DNA of 33,756 nt from Prevotella sp. (GCA_024684515.1 JAIKWS010000062.1:1-33756); one strand, 5' to 3'. Positions 15,525 to 23,884 are shown, counted from the stretch's first letter. Made by a program: numbers and translations. Notes: generated from the letters alone by a model not told the origin.

Positions 15525-17552
15525 ATGAAGAAGACTTTCTTGTTTGTAATGGCCTTCCTGACACTATTCGTCACAGGAGGAATACTTACCGCCTGCGGTG
15601 ATGATGATCCAGAGGGAGTGACACCTGACTTCAGCAAGGACACGACAGAAGTCCAGAAACCTGACACCACACAGACCGAGCCAGTCGACACCCTGAGCGA
15701 CAAGGCGGCCATCGGATGGCCGGCCGACTACCCAGGCGTTATGCTGCAGGCTTTCTACTGGGACTCGTTCGACGACAGCCAGTGGGCTTTGCTCGAGCAG
15801 CAAGCCGATGAGTTCGCGGGCACTTTTGACCTTGTGTGGCTCCCTCAGAGTGGCTATTGCGGAAACACCTCCATGGGTTACGACGATCTCTACTGGTTTG
15901 AGAACTACAACAGTTCATTCGGCAACGAGCAACAGCTCCGCTCGCTCATCGCTACCTTACGTCAGAAAGGCATCAAGACCATCGCCGATGTGGTCATCAA
16001 CCATCGTAAGAACCTCTCCAACTGGGTGGACTTCCCCAAGGAGACCTACAATGGCGTGACCTACGAAATGGTGTCTACCGACATCTGTAGCAACGACGAT
16101 GGTGGAAAGACCAAGACATGGGCCTCGCAAAACGGCTATGAGCTGTCTGCGAACAACGATACTGGCGAAGGATGGGATGGCATGCGCGACATTGACCACA
16201 AGAGTGAAAACGTACAGACCATCGTCAAGGCCTATCTCAATTTCCTACTCAAAGACCTTGGCTATGCTGGTTTCCGCTATGATATGGTGAAAGGCTATTC
16301 TGCCTCCTACACCTCACTCTACAATGCCTATGCCCAGCCCGAGTTCTCGGTCGGTGAATGCTGGGACGGCACGAGTACCATCAAGAACTGGATTGTGGGC
16401 ACCAAGCTAGGCACCAAGCCACAGAGTGCTGCCTTCGACTTCCAGTTCCGATATACCGTTCGCAATGCCATGAACGGCAAGAACTATACCCGTCTGGGAC
16501 AGCAGAACGATGGCAACTGGCCACTCGTCAGCAGCAATCAGGACCAGGGGACCTACCGTCGGTATGCCGTTACCTTTGTTGAGAACCACGACACCGAACG
16601 TCGTAGCAATGCTGCCCAGGATCCACTGACCAAGGACACCCTTGCCGCCAATGCCTATCTGCTGGCCATGCCTGGCACTCCCTGTGTCTTCCTGAAGCAC
16701 TGGCAGTCCTATCCCAGCGAAATCAAGGCCATGACGGCAGCACGCAAGCAGGCAGGCATTACCAATATGAGCAACTATAGTAACATTCTCAGCAAAACGA
16801 CCTGTTATGCCAATATCATCCAGACGGGAAATGAAGACCGTCTGCTGGTGGCTGTCGGTGATATCGCTACTGCTGACAATGCTGTAGACAATCAAAAATG
16901 GGTCAAGGTCCTAGCAGGCTATCACTATGCGTATTACCTGCCGTCCTCTCTCGCTATGGCCTATGCCGACCTGCCCTCTGGCACTTATGAAGGAGAGCAG
17001 CAAGTACGTCTCTCTGCCGTCACTAGCGACTCCAAAGCCCAACTTGTCTACACCACCGATGGGTCTACGCCAACAGCCAGCAGCCAGGCTGTCAGCAGTG
17101 GCTATATCGTGAGCATTCCCACAGGTACCACGACACTGAAGGTGGCACTTCTCTCCGATGGCAAACTGAGCGGACAAGTCAGCCGCACTTACATCGTCAA
17201 AGAAAAAGAGAGTGAGCAGCCTGTTGAGATACCCTCGTTCTGTACTGTCACCGCTGGCGAGACCTGTACCTTCTTCGAAGCTCCAGCCACCTGGACGGAT
17301 GTCGTCAAGTGCTGGGCATGGACCGACACTGAGAATTTCACTGGTGGCAGCTGGCCTGGCCAGGAATGTACTCTGCTAGGCACAGCCAGCAACGGCAACC
17401 AAGTATGGAAATGGAGTTATGCTGGCACTTCTACCTCACAACCCACAGGTATCATTTTCAGCAACAATGGCACACCGCAGACTGCAGACCTGCCATTCAA
17501 CAATGGTGGCTACTACAACAAAGACGGCCTGAAAGCAGTAGTGACCAACTAG
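15525..17552 (+). CDS. GH13 alpha-amylase with C-terminal starch-binding module, SusG-like surface lipoprotein
   Basis: The start is set at the ATG at 15525, which begins a normal lipoprotein signal; a TTG two codons earlier is less likely. The protein has 675 residues with lipid Cys 24 followed by GDDDPE, an acidic surface-export signal. The catalytic barrel (about 65-450) holds DVVINH (155-160), GFRYDMVKG with nucleophile D253, VGECWDG with E278, and FVENHD with D356. A chitobiase-C-like beta-domain follows (about 475-555, with YTTDGSTPT). Last is a CBM26-like starch-binding module (about 570-675, with KCWAWTD, WPGQ and IIFSNN). It probably makes the first cuts in starch at the cell surface. 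Its stop codon overlaps that of the converging glycosyltransferase. Confidence 0.93.
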   Translation: MKKTFLFVMAFLTLFVTGGILTACGDDDPEGVTPDFSKDTTEVQKPDTTQTEPVDTLSDKAAIGWPADYPGVMLQAFYWDSFDDSQWALLEQQADEFAGTFDLVWLPQSGYCGNTSMGYDDLYWFENYNSSFGNEQQLRSLIATLRQKGIKTIADVVINHRKNLSNWVDFPKETYNGVTYEMVSTDICSNDDGGKTKTWASQNGYELSANNDTGEGWDGMRDIDHKSENVQTIVKAYLNFLLKDLGYAGFRYDMVKGYSASYTSLYNAYAQPEFSVGECWDGTSTIKNWIVGTKLGTKPQSAAFDFQFRYTVRNAMNGKNYTRLGQQNDGNWPLVSSNQDQGTYRRYAVTFVENHDTERRSNAAQDPLTKDTLAANAYLLAMPGTPCVFLKHWQSYPSEIKAMTAARKQAGITNMSNYSNILSKTTCYANIIQTGNEDRLLVAVGDIATADNAVDNQKWVKVLAGYHYAYYLPSSLAMAYADLPSGTYEGEQQVRLSAVTSDSKAQLVYTTDGSTPTASSQAVSSGYIVSIPTGTTTLKVALLSDGKLSGQVSRTYIVKEKESEQPVEIPSFCTVTAGETCTFFEAPATWTDVVKCWAWTDTENFTGGSWPGQECTLLGTASNGNQVWKWSYAGTSTSQPTGIIFSNNGTPQTADLPFNNGGYYNKDGLKAVVTN

Positions 17553-18331
17553 AATAGCGACCGCACTGCAAACCAGCAGTGCATGAAGAAAGTGCTGATA
17601 TGGCCATAATGATGCGCCATCACCCTGTAGCGTTCTTTAAGCGACTCTCGGTGGTGGCGTGTTGTTGTGCCCTCCTCAGTATAATTGGCCACCACCATAC
17701 CGATATTCACCAAAGGCAATGCCAGACGGTCGGCCTCCTTCATCACTCGGATGCACCAGTCGACGTCAGCCGAATAGCGATATCTGGTATCATACTGCAG
17801 GTTCTTGGCGATATCCGTACGGGCATAGAAAGCCTGATGGCACACTAGCATGCCGTGACGGAACGAACGCCACGAGAGCCGTGCAGGAGGCTGTAGACGT
17901 CGCGGATGCAGATAGTTGCCCTCACCGTCTACAATGTCCGTATTGCCATAGAGCACGGCAGGCAGTTCGTCACTTGGCAGTTCGTTCAAACGGCAACGAT
18001 GGGCAATCTCCTCCAGTGTCGTATCTTTCGGAAAGCTGTCGCCAGCATTCATATAGAGGATATAGTCGCCCGAGGCCTGTGTCAGTCCCTTGTTCATGGC
18101 ATGATAGATGCCGTCATCAGGTTCTGAACGGATGATGACTTTATGCCCGCTAGCTGAGGCATCGCTTGTTTCCTTGTATTGTTGCGCCAGCTCCAAAGTG
18201 CCATCCATAGAAGCCCCATCAATAATCAGGTGCTCCACATCCTCATGGGTCTGCTGCAACACACTCTGCAAGGTACGCTGCACCACTGCCTCGGCATTAT
18301 AGGTGATAGTAATTACACTAAATTTTATCAT
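17549..18331 (-). CDS. Family 2 glycosyltransferase
   Basis: This 260-residue GT-A fold enzyme has the N-terminal FSVITITYNA, the IIDGASMDGT nucleotide-sugar motif and MNAGDSF, in which the metal-binding D-x-D position reads as an acidic GD as in WcaA-like GT2 proteins. It probably transfers a hexose to a surface polysaccharide. It is the last gene of a minus-strand operon, 7 bases after the GT4 gene. Its stop codon shares CTAG with the amylase stop. Donor and acceptor are unknown. Confidence 0.9.
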   Translation of the reverse strand: MIKFSVITITYNAEAVVQRTLQSVLQQTHEDVEHLIIDGASMDGTLELAQQYKETSDASASGHKVIIRSEPDDGIYHAMNKGLTQASGDYILYMNAGDSFPKDTTLEEIAHRCRLNELPSDELPAVLYGNTDIVDGEGNYLHPRRLQPPARLSWRSFRHGMLVCHQAFYARTDIAKNLQYDTRYRYSADVDWCIRVMKEADRLALPLVNIGMVVANYTEEGTTTRHHRESLKERYRVMAHHYGHISTFFMHCWFAVRSLF

Positions 18332-18338
18332 CGTTTAC

Positions 18339-19556
18339 TTAGTATTCGTTGCACATTTTCTGATAGAGATCAGAATACTGACGGGCTATCGCATTCTCAC
18401 TGTAACGGCGAACCACACTACGACGCAGGTCCTGTGCCGACAGCGAACAATGCAATCCCCACGCTATACCCTCCGCCAGACTGCTGGCTGACAGCCGTTC
18501 GGCCAGATATCCATTCTGCTGATGACTGATAATATCTGCCTGACCAGCACCATCAAACGACACAGGAACACTGCCACAGGCCATTGCCTCGATCAACGTC
18601 TGTCCAAAGGTTTCGTAGAGCGATGACGATACCGTCACATCCGAAGCCGAATAGACCAGCGACAGACGGTAGACATCATCAATATATCCCAGATGGGAAT
18701 AGGGCACAGGAATGGAGTTCAGCACACTGGCATCACGCACCTCGCCGAATAGAAGCAGGCAGAAGTCAGCAGCACGGTGACGACCATCAGCAGTCAGCAG
18801 ACGCAATGCCTCCACCAGATACTCAAAACCCTTGATGGGATCGTCAATACGAGCTGCACCAAAGGCAATGACATATTTCGCCTCTACATCGACTGACGTG
18901 CGGGCATCAATACGATTTATAATTGTGAACTGCTGCAGCGGCAATACATTGGGAATCACCTTGATGGGAAACGACCCTATGAGTGCACTGTTGCGGGCCC
19001 TGCCTGCCAGCCACTCACTGACAGTAACAAACGTCACGTTATGTGCCTTTTGCAATACTTGCCGTTTCTTTCTGAACACCTTTGCCGATAGGTCGTTGCG
19101 GCCTGGCCTTCGCAAGAACTGGCATTGCCCACATGCATTGCGATAGCCCTCACACTCATAGGCGTGATGGCAGATGGCAGTAAGCGGCCACATATCGTGA
19201 AGCGTCCAGACGACAGGCTTGCCCGACAGGAAGATGCGTTCGATATCCTTCAGCGACAGCAATCCCTGATTCACCCAGTGGAGATGTATGATGTCAGCTT
19301 CCTGGTATGCCTTTGTCTTAGTGATATCAGTACCCGCATTGGCTATGGACACTTTGAACAGATGCTTGCGGCTAAAAAGGTTGGTGCCCCAGATGACGAC
19401 ACGCTCCCACAGGAAGTGCCACCTGTCGGCCACGCTATTGCCACGCACCAGCATGCTGGCTCTCACCCCGTTGTTATTCAACGCATCGCGAAGCCGGCTG
19501 GCCGCAACTGCTGCCCCACCCGTCTGTTCGCTGGTATTTACTATCAAGACCCTCAT
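18339..19556 (-). CDS. Family 4 glycosyltransferase
   Basis: This 405-residue GT-B enzyme starts MRVLIVNTSEQTGGAAVAA, the acceptor-side loop, and carries the C-terminal donor motif SSSLYETFGQTLIEAMACG-like E-x7-E (residues around 325-345). Between the domains is a cysteine/histidine-rich stretch (CHHAYECEGYRNACGQC) seen in one GT4 subgroup and possibly a metal site. It is expected to work with the downstream GT2 in polysaccharide or glycan synthesis. It lies 23 bases after the DUF4359-like gene, so the three form one operon. The specific product is unknown. Confidence 0.92.
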   Translation of the reverse strand: MRVLIVNTSEQTGGAAVAASRLRDALNNNGVRASMLVRGNSVADRWHFLWERVVIWGTNLFSRKHLFKVSIANAGTDITKTKAYQEADIIHLHWVNQGLLSLKDIERIFLSGKPVVWTLHDMWPLTAICHHAYECEGYRNACGQCQFLRRPGRNDLSAKVFRKKRQVLQKAHNVTFVTVSEWLAGRARNSALIGSFPIKVIPNVLPLQQFTIINRIDARTSVDVEAKYVIAFGAARIDDPIKGFEYLVEALRLLTADGRHRAADFCLLLFGEVRDASVLNSIPVPYSHLGYIDDVYRLSLVYSASDVTVSSSLYETFGQTLIEAMACGSVPVSFDGAGQADIISHQQNGYLAERLSASSLAEGIAWGLHCSLSAQDLRRSVVRRYSENAIARQYSDLYQKMCNEY

Positions 19557-19579
19557 CTGTGTGACTCTATAAAAGTGGG

Positions 19580-20182
19580 CTATTCCTGACTGGCCTCACG
19601 CTCCTGTCTTTGGCGTTCCTTCTCTGCCTCCCGTTCCAGCCTACGTTGTTCTTTCTCTGCCTCACGCTGCAGTCTTTCCTCTTCCTTTTTACGTTTTTTC
19701 TCTGCCTTTATAGAATCTTTCTCCTGGCGTCGGCGTTCTTTGCGCAATTCCTTCTCACGTTTCTTCTTCTCTTTCTCGAGTTCCTTCAGCTCACGTTCAT
19801 TTTGCTTGATCATCTCCTTTTCGTCGGCAGCCTGTTCTAGTTTCTCATGCAACATTTCGCTGTCAAAGGTGAACACATGCCCAAAGAGTCCCACTGACAA
19901 CATCTGCTCCTCACCCATCAGTTTCACATAGGTCGTATTGAAAATCAGGTAGTCGTGCATCTTCAGTTTCATATTGAGGGCTTTCTCAATGGTTTTGTTC
20001 ACGATGCCCTTTCCCAAGTCAGTCAGCACGTTGTCACCCATCCCCATGCTGTCAGCCTCGTCTGCTACGAATTCCTTCACCGCTTCCATCATAGCCTCTT
20101 TATGAGCAGCCTTGTCAGGTCGCGTCAGAACCATGATAATGATCACTAGCAGCACGATAACTGCAACCAACAGTTTCTTCAT
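19580..20182 (-). CDS. DUF4359-like membrane-anchored protein with charged coiled-coil tail
   Basis: This 200-residue protein has one N-terminal membrane segment (residues 1-20, LLVAVIVLLVIIIMVL) and then NPxKxxH-like text (RPDKAAHKEAM), as in Bacteroidetes DUF4359 proteins. A compact domain runs to about 125 (YLIFNTTYVKLMGEEQMLSVGLFGHVFTF). The last 75 residues are almost entirely Lys, Arg, Glu and Gln and would form a long coiled coil. Function is unknown. It has its own promoter (20212-20243) and leads the operon with the GT4 and GT2 genes. The domain name is given from memory of the family pattern, so moderate certainty. Confidence 0.75.
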   Translation of the reverse strand: MKKLLVAVIVLLVIIIMVLTRPDKAAHKEAMMEAVKEFVADEADSMGMGDNVLTDLGKGIVNKTIEKALNMKLKMHDYLIFNTTYVKLMGEEQMLSVGLFGHVFTFDSEMLHEKLEQAADEKEMIKQNERELKELEKEKKKREKELRKERRRQEKDSIKAEKKRKKEEERLQREAEKEQRRLEREAEKERQRQEREASQE

Positions 20183-20211
20183 ATATAAAACAAATGTTTA
20201 AATTCAGCTTG

Positions 20212-20243
20212 CAAAGATACGAATAAGTGAGAAGAAAACCAAA
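20212..20243 (-). promoter_or_regulatory. Promoter of the DUF4359-GT4-GT2 operon
   Basis: On the minus strand TTTG (20243-20240), 20 bases, then TATCTTTG (20219-20212), a full consensus match 30 bases before the start codon. The spacer (CTCACTTATTCG) resembles the spacer in the 85-base repeats at 30682-30936. Confidence 0.75.
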
Positions 20244-20493
20244 TTATATTTGAGTTTTCTCGGAATGATGGAGCAGTGAGAGCCATCAAATTCATTTGAA
20301 AGGCCACAAATCCTATCTGAATGGACCGAGTGACAGAAGGCAAAGCCAATGGGTGCTTCCGACGACAGTTAAAGGGACAACAGAAGGAGGACAGAGATTC
20401 GGAAAAACAGGCAAAAAATTGGCTGTTATCGAGCACAATCGCTTGATTTGTGTCAAGAGAAGTGTTTTTATATGCACTTTTTTGCCAAAAATC
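20244..20493. other. Intergenic DNA upstream of the small-RNA promoter
   Basis: Frames on both strands (20296-20541 plus and 20179-20499 minus) are open, but neither resembles a known protein, neither has a good start signal, and the plus frame runs into the RNA promoter. I see no supported gene. Confidence 0.4.
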
Positions 20494-20524
20494 TTGCATG
20501 GATTGAAAAATAGTCGTACCTTTG
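20494..20524 (+). promoter_or_regulatory. Strong promoter of the candidate small RNA
   Basis: TTG (20494-20496), a 20-base spacer and TACCTTTG (20517-20524) match the consensus exactly. No coding sequence follows on this strand. Confidence 0.75.
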
Positions 20525-20530
20525 CATCGT

Positions 20531-20765
20531 CAAAAGGTTAATAGATTGTTTTAGGTTAGTAGTAATATTTATAGTTTTAGGTTTTTAGTTATTGGTAAAA
20601 GAAAGTTTTCAACTGCGGATAACAGGTGGTCGCTGTGAAGCTCCCATTTAAACTTTCAAATTTTTAGCCCTTTTGTGGCTGAAAATTTCTTTTAGAGAAA
20701 AGGATTTTTAGTTAAACATAGGCTTGTAAATGCTGCGGCTCGTGAGGGTCGCAGCATTTCTTTGT
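20531..20765 (+). ncRNA. Candidate structured small RNA
   Basis: Between a consensus promoter and a terminator there is about 235 bases without a reading frame but with strong secondary structure. GAAAGTTT (20601-20608) pairs with AAACTTTC (20650-20657). AAATTTTTAGCC (20658-20669) pairs with GGCTGAAAATTT (20677-20688). CTTTT/AAAAG forms a small hairpin near 20689-20702. The 5' part has two TTTTAGGTT copies. Length and layout would suit 6S RNA or the Bacteroidales-1 motif, which is described as lying between such a promoter and a terminator, but I could not match either from memory. The 5' end is an estimate. Confidence 0.6.
20728..20764 (+). terminator. Terminator of the candidate small RNA
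   Basis: AAATGCTGCG (20728-20737) pairs perfectly with CGCAGCATTT (20750-20759), followed by TTTCTTT. Confidence 0.75.
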
Positions 20766-20796
20766 AGGTACTCTTGCTGGGACTGTCTGAGAGGGG

Positions 20797-21357
20797 CTAC
20801 CCCTTCAGCCGTTTAACGACACGACACGGATTGCCTACAGCCACCGAGTTGGACGGGATGTCTTTCACAACAACAGAGCCTGCCCCGATGGAGACATTAT
20901 CGCCAATGGTGACGCCAGGCAGGATGGTGACACTGCCCCCTATCCACACATTGTCGCCAATGCTGACAGGCAGTGCCCACTCCTGCCTGCTGTTTCGCTC
21001 CACGGGATCGGTACTATGACAAGCTGTATAGATGCTCACATTGGGACCTATGAAGCAATCGTCGCCAATGGTCACACAGGCCTCGTCGAGCACGGTGAAA
21101 TTGAAATTGGCAAAGAAATGTCGTCCAACACTGATTTGGCGGCCATAGTCACAGTGAAACGGCTGGTTGACGATGATATCATCATCAGCAACGTGACCTA
21201 GCACTTCGTGCAATATTTCCTTCATCCGCTGTGTCTCAGTGGGAGCCAGCAGATTGTACTCATGAATCTTCACTCTTGTTGCCATCAAGCCCTGCAGCAA
21301 TTCGGCATCTACAGCCGAATACACTTTCCCAGACAGCATCTTCTCTCTTTCTGTCAT
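20797..21357 (-). CDS. Sugar O-acetyltransferase (maltose/galactoside acetyltransferase type)
   Basis: This 186-residue cytosolic enzyme has an N-terminal maltose-acetyltransferase helical domain (TEREKMLSGKVYSAVDAEL, about 1-55) and a left-handed beta-helix made of hexapeptide repeats (VTIGDDCFIGPNVSI, VSIGDNVWIGGSVTI, VTIGDNVSIGAGSVV). The catalytic His is in YTACHST (about 116). The C-terminus GNPCRVVKRL is typical. It moves acetyl from acetyl-CoA to a sugar, thought to help remove surplus or unusable sugars. The substrate is not known; a link to the starch genes is only suggestive. It lies 13 bases after the GNAT/YoaP gene, so likely one operon. Confidence 0.92.
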   Translation of the reverse strand: MTEREKMLSGKVYSAVDAELLQGLMATRVKIHEYNLLAPTETQRMKEILHEVLGHVADDDIIVNQPFHCDYGRQISVGRHFFANFNFTVLDEACVTIGDDCFIGPNVSIYTACHSTDPVERNSRQEWALPVSIGDNVWIGGSVTILPGVTIGDNVSIGAGSVVVKDIPSNSVAVGNPCRVVKRLKG

Positions 21358-21370
21358 GATCTTCCTGATA

Positions 21371-22123
21371 TCAACGGCCTATCAACTTCAGAAACCGCTT
21401 GTCGTTCATCTGCTCATTAGTCAGATATTCACCATCATGGAAAAGGGCATAGGTCGTAATGGGCGATGGCGCATGCTGGGCTTCCACCTTGCTTTGCAGA
21501 TGGATGGCTTTGAAAGGCACCCCTTTCTCCCTGGCAATAGACGCTAGCACAGGCACATACTTGGCATTGAAGGGGCACTGGCTCGTATAATAGAGCACAT
21601 ATCCTGCCTCGTCAACATGCGGATGCCTGGCGCAATCCAGCAATCGTGGCTTTGATGCATTCTCATCAAACAACAGGCACCAGAGCTGAATGCCGTTGTC
21701 AGCCTCATCACATACCTCGAATCCCTTGTGCCTGAGATATTTAGGATCTGCCAGGAAAGGCTTTTTCTTTGCTGACGACAAGATGCACAGCCCCTTCTTG
21801 CCCTTCGACTTGCTATCACGGATACACTCATTAAGCAGGTCGCTGGAATAGCCATGTCCCTTAAAAGAGCCTGACACCCACAGGCAGTCAATATACATGA
21901 ACCCCTTGGCATTCAGCGGATTCCAGGCATTCTCCGCAGGGATATACTCGATGAAACATTTTCCCCGCTCAACGCTTTTCAGAAAGCACAGCCCATCATC
22001 AAACCTTTCCGAGAGCCATGTTTTCTTCGATGCCACCTGCACATCGTTATTGTTGGAAATAGCACAGCAGATGTGCTCCTTTTCCAGATTGTCCTTCGTT
22101 ACGCATATGTATTCCATACTCAT
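21371..22123 (-). CDS. GNAT acetyltransferase with C-terminal YoaP-like domain
   Basis: In this 250-residue protein, residues about 60-160 form a GNAT fold with the acetyl-CoA loop GSFKGHGYSSDLL. From about 170 the sequence (ADEAGYVLYYTSQCPFNAKYVP) resembles the thioredoxin-like YoaP extension, with a CPF motif. The two-domain layout matches YoaP-type proteins in Bacteroides and Firmicutes, whose substrate is unknown. It has a promoter box just upstream (22141-22170) and is followed by the sugar acetyltransferase. Confidence 0.85.
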   Translation of the reverse strand: MSMEYICVTKDNLEKEHICCAISNNNDVQVASKKTWLSERFDDGLCFLKSVERGKCFIEYIPAENAWNPLNAKGFMYIDCLWVSGSFKGHGYSSDLLNECIRDSKSKGKKGLCILSSAKKKPFLADPKYLRHKGFEVCDEADNGIQLWCLLFDENASKPRLLDCARHPHVDEAGYVLYYTSQCPFNAKYVPVLASIAREKGVPFKAIHLQSKVEAQHAPSPITTYALFHDGEYLTNEQMNDKRFLKLIGR

Positions 22124-22140
22124 TGCACACTTTGTGGATA

Positions 22141-22170
22141 CAAAATTACAGCTTCATCTTCAGATTCCAA
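22141..22170 (-). promoter_or_regulatory. Promoter of the GNAT/YoaP gene
   Basis: On the minus strand TTG (22170-22168), a 19-base spacer and TAATTTTG (22148-22141), 18 bases before the start codon. Confidence 0.55.
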
Positions 22171-22204
22171 CCATTATACTCCAAATTTTATTGTTTATTA
22201 ACCC

Positions 22205-22330
22205 ATTTTTTGCCAACACCTCACTCAATCTTCTGAAAAGCCGATAAACACTGGGGTTGAAGCGAGTGAGGTGTTTGCGCAACACCTCACTAACACCTCA
22301 CTCAACACCTCACTCAACACCTCACTCAAC
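22205..22330. repeat. Palindromic repeat unit A plus tandem AACACCTCACTC array
   Basis: AACACCTCACT (22215-22225) and AGTGAGGTGTT (22265-22275) form an 11-base inverted repeat around a 39-base middle. Right of it, AACACCTCACT(C) is repeated four times (22281-22327). Bases 22241-22276 recur perfectly inverted at 22661-22696. Confidence 0.85.
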
Positions 22331-22448
22331 AGGGCTGTGAATGATTGAGCAATGAGATGTTTTGCAAAAGCAGTGAGGAGTGAGCAAATGCCTGAAGGAA
22401 AGAATAATCTTAACATCGAAAATTGCAAAAGTCCAGGGATCTTTTTTA

Positions 22449-22480
22449 CCTAGTTAGGAAAATATTTTTCCCTCACTAGG
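22449..22480. repeat. Hairpin CCTAGTTAGG...CCTCACTAGG
   Basis: Ten-base arms with one mismatch and an A/T-rich loop. Same type as the hairpin at 341-372. Confidence 0.5.
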
Positions 22481-22642
22481 AAAATAGTTTTTGCTAGTAG
22501 TAGCGAAAAAAACATCAATTTTAACGGTCTGAAAAGACTTTACAAACCTACCCTTCTCCATGAGGGAAGACATCTTTCAAAAGACTTTTCGAAGCTTTTG
22601 GTGCCCAAGAGAAAGGCTGGGACTAAAAGCAAAAGTGAAGTG

Positions 22643-22728
22643 TTGAGTGAGGTGTTGCGTAAACACCTCACTCGCTTCAACCCCAGTGTTTATCGGTCTT
22701 TCCGAAGACGGAGTGAGATGTTGGCACA
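22643..22728. repeat. Palindromic repeat unit B, inverted relative to unit A
   Basis: The unit holds arms 22662-22672 and 22712-22722. Its 36 bases 22661-22696 are the exact reverse complement of 22241-22276, and similarity extends to about 85 bases. A third, diverged unit lies at 33138-33228. Confidence 0.85.
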
Positions 22729-22752
22729 AAAAAAGGAAAATCTCAAAAAAAT

Positions 22753-23745
22753 TCATTGAATGCGGTATAATCGCATCATTGTGTTCCACACCTTCCACTT
22801 CTCCTTGCGATAGGTTTCCATCACCCGGAAACCATAGTCGAGAAGGGCTGCCGACTCTGAGAAACGGGACGCATAGCTATCGCTCTTCAGCAGAATGAGA
22901 AATAACGTCACGCCATCACGACTTGCAGCCGATGCCAGACAGGAACCTGCCTTGCGAGTATAGCCTGTCTTCACGCCAATACAACCGTCGTACGAGCCAA
23001 GAAGGACGTTGGTATTCTGACTAGGCAGATGTCGTCCGTCAGTCAATGGGATATCCAGGAACGGTGTGCCCACGATTCTTGCAAATGCCGTATCGTCCAT
23101 GCAATAGCGAGACAAGGACAGCAAGTCGCGGGCAGTACTGTAGTTACTGTCGTTGGGCATGCCATTGGGATTGGCGAAATGCGTAGCCTCCATGCTCAGA
23201 TAGCGTGCCTTCTGATTCATCAAATCGAGAAAAGCCACCGTGTCGCCAGCCACATGCCTGGCAAGGGCATAGGCCGCAACATTATCGCTCAGCATCATCA
23301 TCTCACGCACCAGATTGCCTGCCACATAGCCATCGCCAGGCCTCACCCTGCAGTCGTGTGTATGAAACAAATCCTTCGTTATCGTGATGCTGTCTGACAA
23401 ATGTCCATGCTCCAATGCCAGCAGACAGGTCATCATCTTCGTAAGACTGGCGGGGTACATGCGTTGGTCGGCATGCTTTGCACTGATGAGCAGGCCCAGC
23501 GAGTCTTCGACCAGTATCCAGGCATCGGCAGAAAGGGTGTCGAGAGCTTCGTAGCCCTCGATGGCATCCAGATCGAGGACCGCCGATATGGCTGTTGAAT
23601 CTATGGTAGCTATTTTCTCCAGTCTCGCTTCCTCACCTTCAAGCACGGGTTTCGCACTGGTAGTCCTCACCTCAGAACCACACGAACTGAGCATTGAGGA
23701 CAGCAATGTCAGACTCCACACGAGCATCAGCTTCAATTCTTTCAT
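22753..23745 (-). CDS. D-alanyl-D-alanine carboxypeptidase (peptidase S11), lipoprotein
   Basis: This 330-residue penicillin-binding-protein-type enzyme trims the terminal D-Ala of peptidoglycan stem peptides. The catalytic S100-x-x-K103 is in YPASLTKMM, SDN at 153-155, and KTG at 259-261. The N-terminus has a lipobox ending at Cys 22 (MLSSCGS), so it is probably lipid-anchored in the periplasm. It lacks the long C-terminal amphipathic anchor region of classic DacA proteins. The 3' end lies next to repeat unit B. A TACCTTTG box at 23768-23775 (minus strand) is 22 bases before the start. Confidence 0.92.
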   Translation of the reverse strand: MKELKLMLVWSLTLLSSMLSSCGSEVRTTSAKPVLEGEEARLEKIATIDSTAISAVLDLDAIEGYEALDTLSADAWILVEDSLGLLISAKHADQRMYPASLTKMMTCLLALEHGHLSDSITITKDLFHTHDCRVRPGDGYVAGNLVREMMMLSDNVAAYALARHVAGDTVAFLDLMNQKARYLSMEATHFANPNGMPNDSNYSTARDLLSLSRYCMDDTAFARIVGTPFLDIPLTDGRHLPSQNTNVLLGSYDGCIGVKTGYTRKAGSCLASAASRDGVTLFLILLKSDSYASRFSESAALLDYGFRVMETYRKEKWKVWNTMMRLYRIQ

Positions 23746-23767
23746 CCTTACTATTTATTTGTCTGTG

Positions 23768-23775
23768 CAAAGGTA
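23768..23775 (-). promoter_or_regulatory. -7 box of the carboxypeptidase gene
   Basis: TACCTTTG on the minus strand. No convincing -33 element at the usual distance. Confidence 0.5.
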
Positions 23776-23836
23776 AGAAAAAATTCGGCCAATCCCCTCG
23801 TTTCTCCTGAAAAACGTGCCAACAAGCGACTTACGG

Positions 23837-23856
23837 GTTGCCAAACCTATGGCAAC
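23837..23856. repeat. Small inverted repeat between divergent promoters
   Basis: GTTGCC (23837-23842) and GGCAAC (23851-23856) lie between the carboxypeptidase and ferritin promoters; a possible regulator site, but short enough to be chance. Confidence 0.25.
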
Positions 23857-23884
23857 ATACAAAGAAGTTTAAAAATAGCGGCTT

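Noticed and set aside
20296..20541. 81-codon plus-strand frame before the small RNA
   Set aside because: It reads through the RNA promoter, has no ribosome-binding site, and its product resembles no known family.
22281..22327. Possible CRISPR or tandem gene fragment in the AACACCTCACTC array
   Set aside because: Units abut with no spacers; it is a simple tandem repeat.
22225..22798. Short minus-strand frames (22225-22428 and 22577-22798) with a similar peptide segment
   Set aside because: The shared peptide results only from the inverted repeat DNA being read; no start signals or homology.
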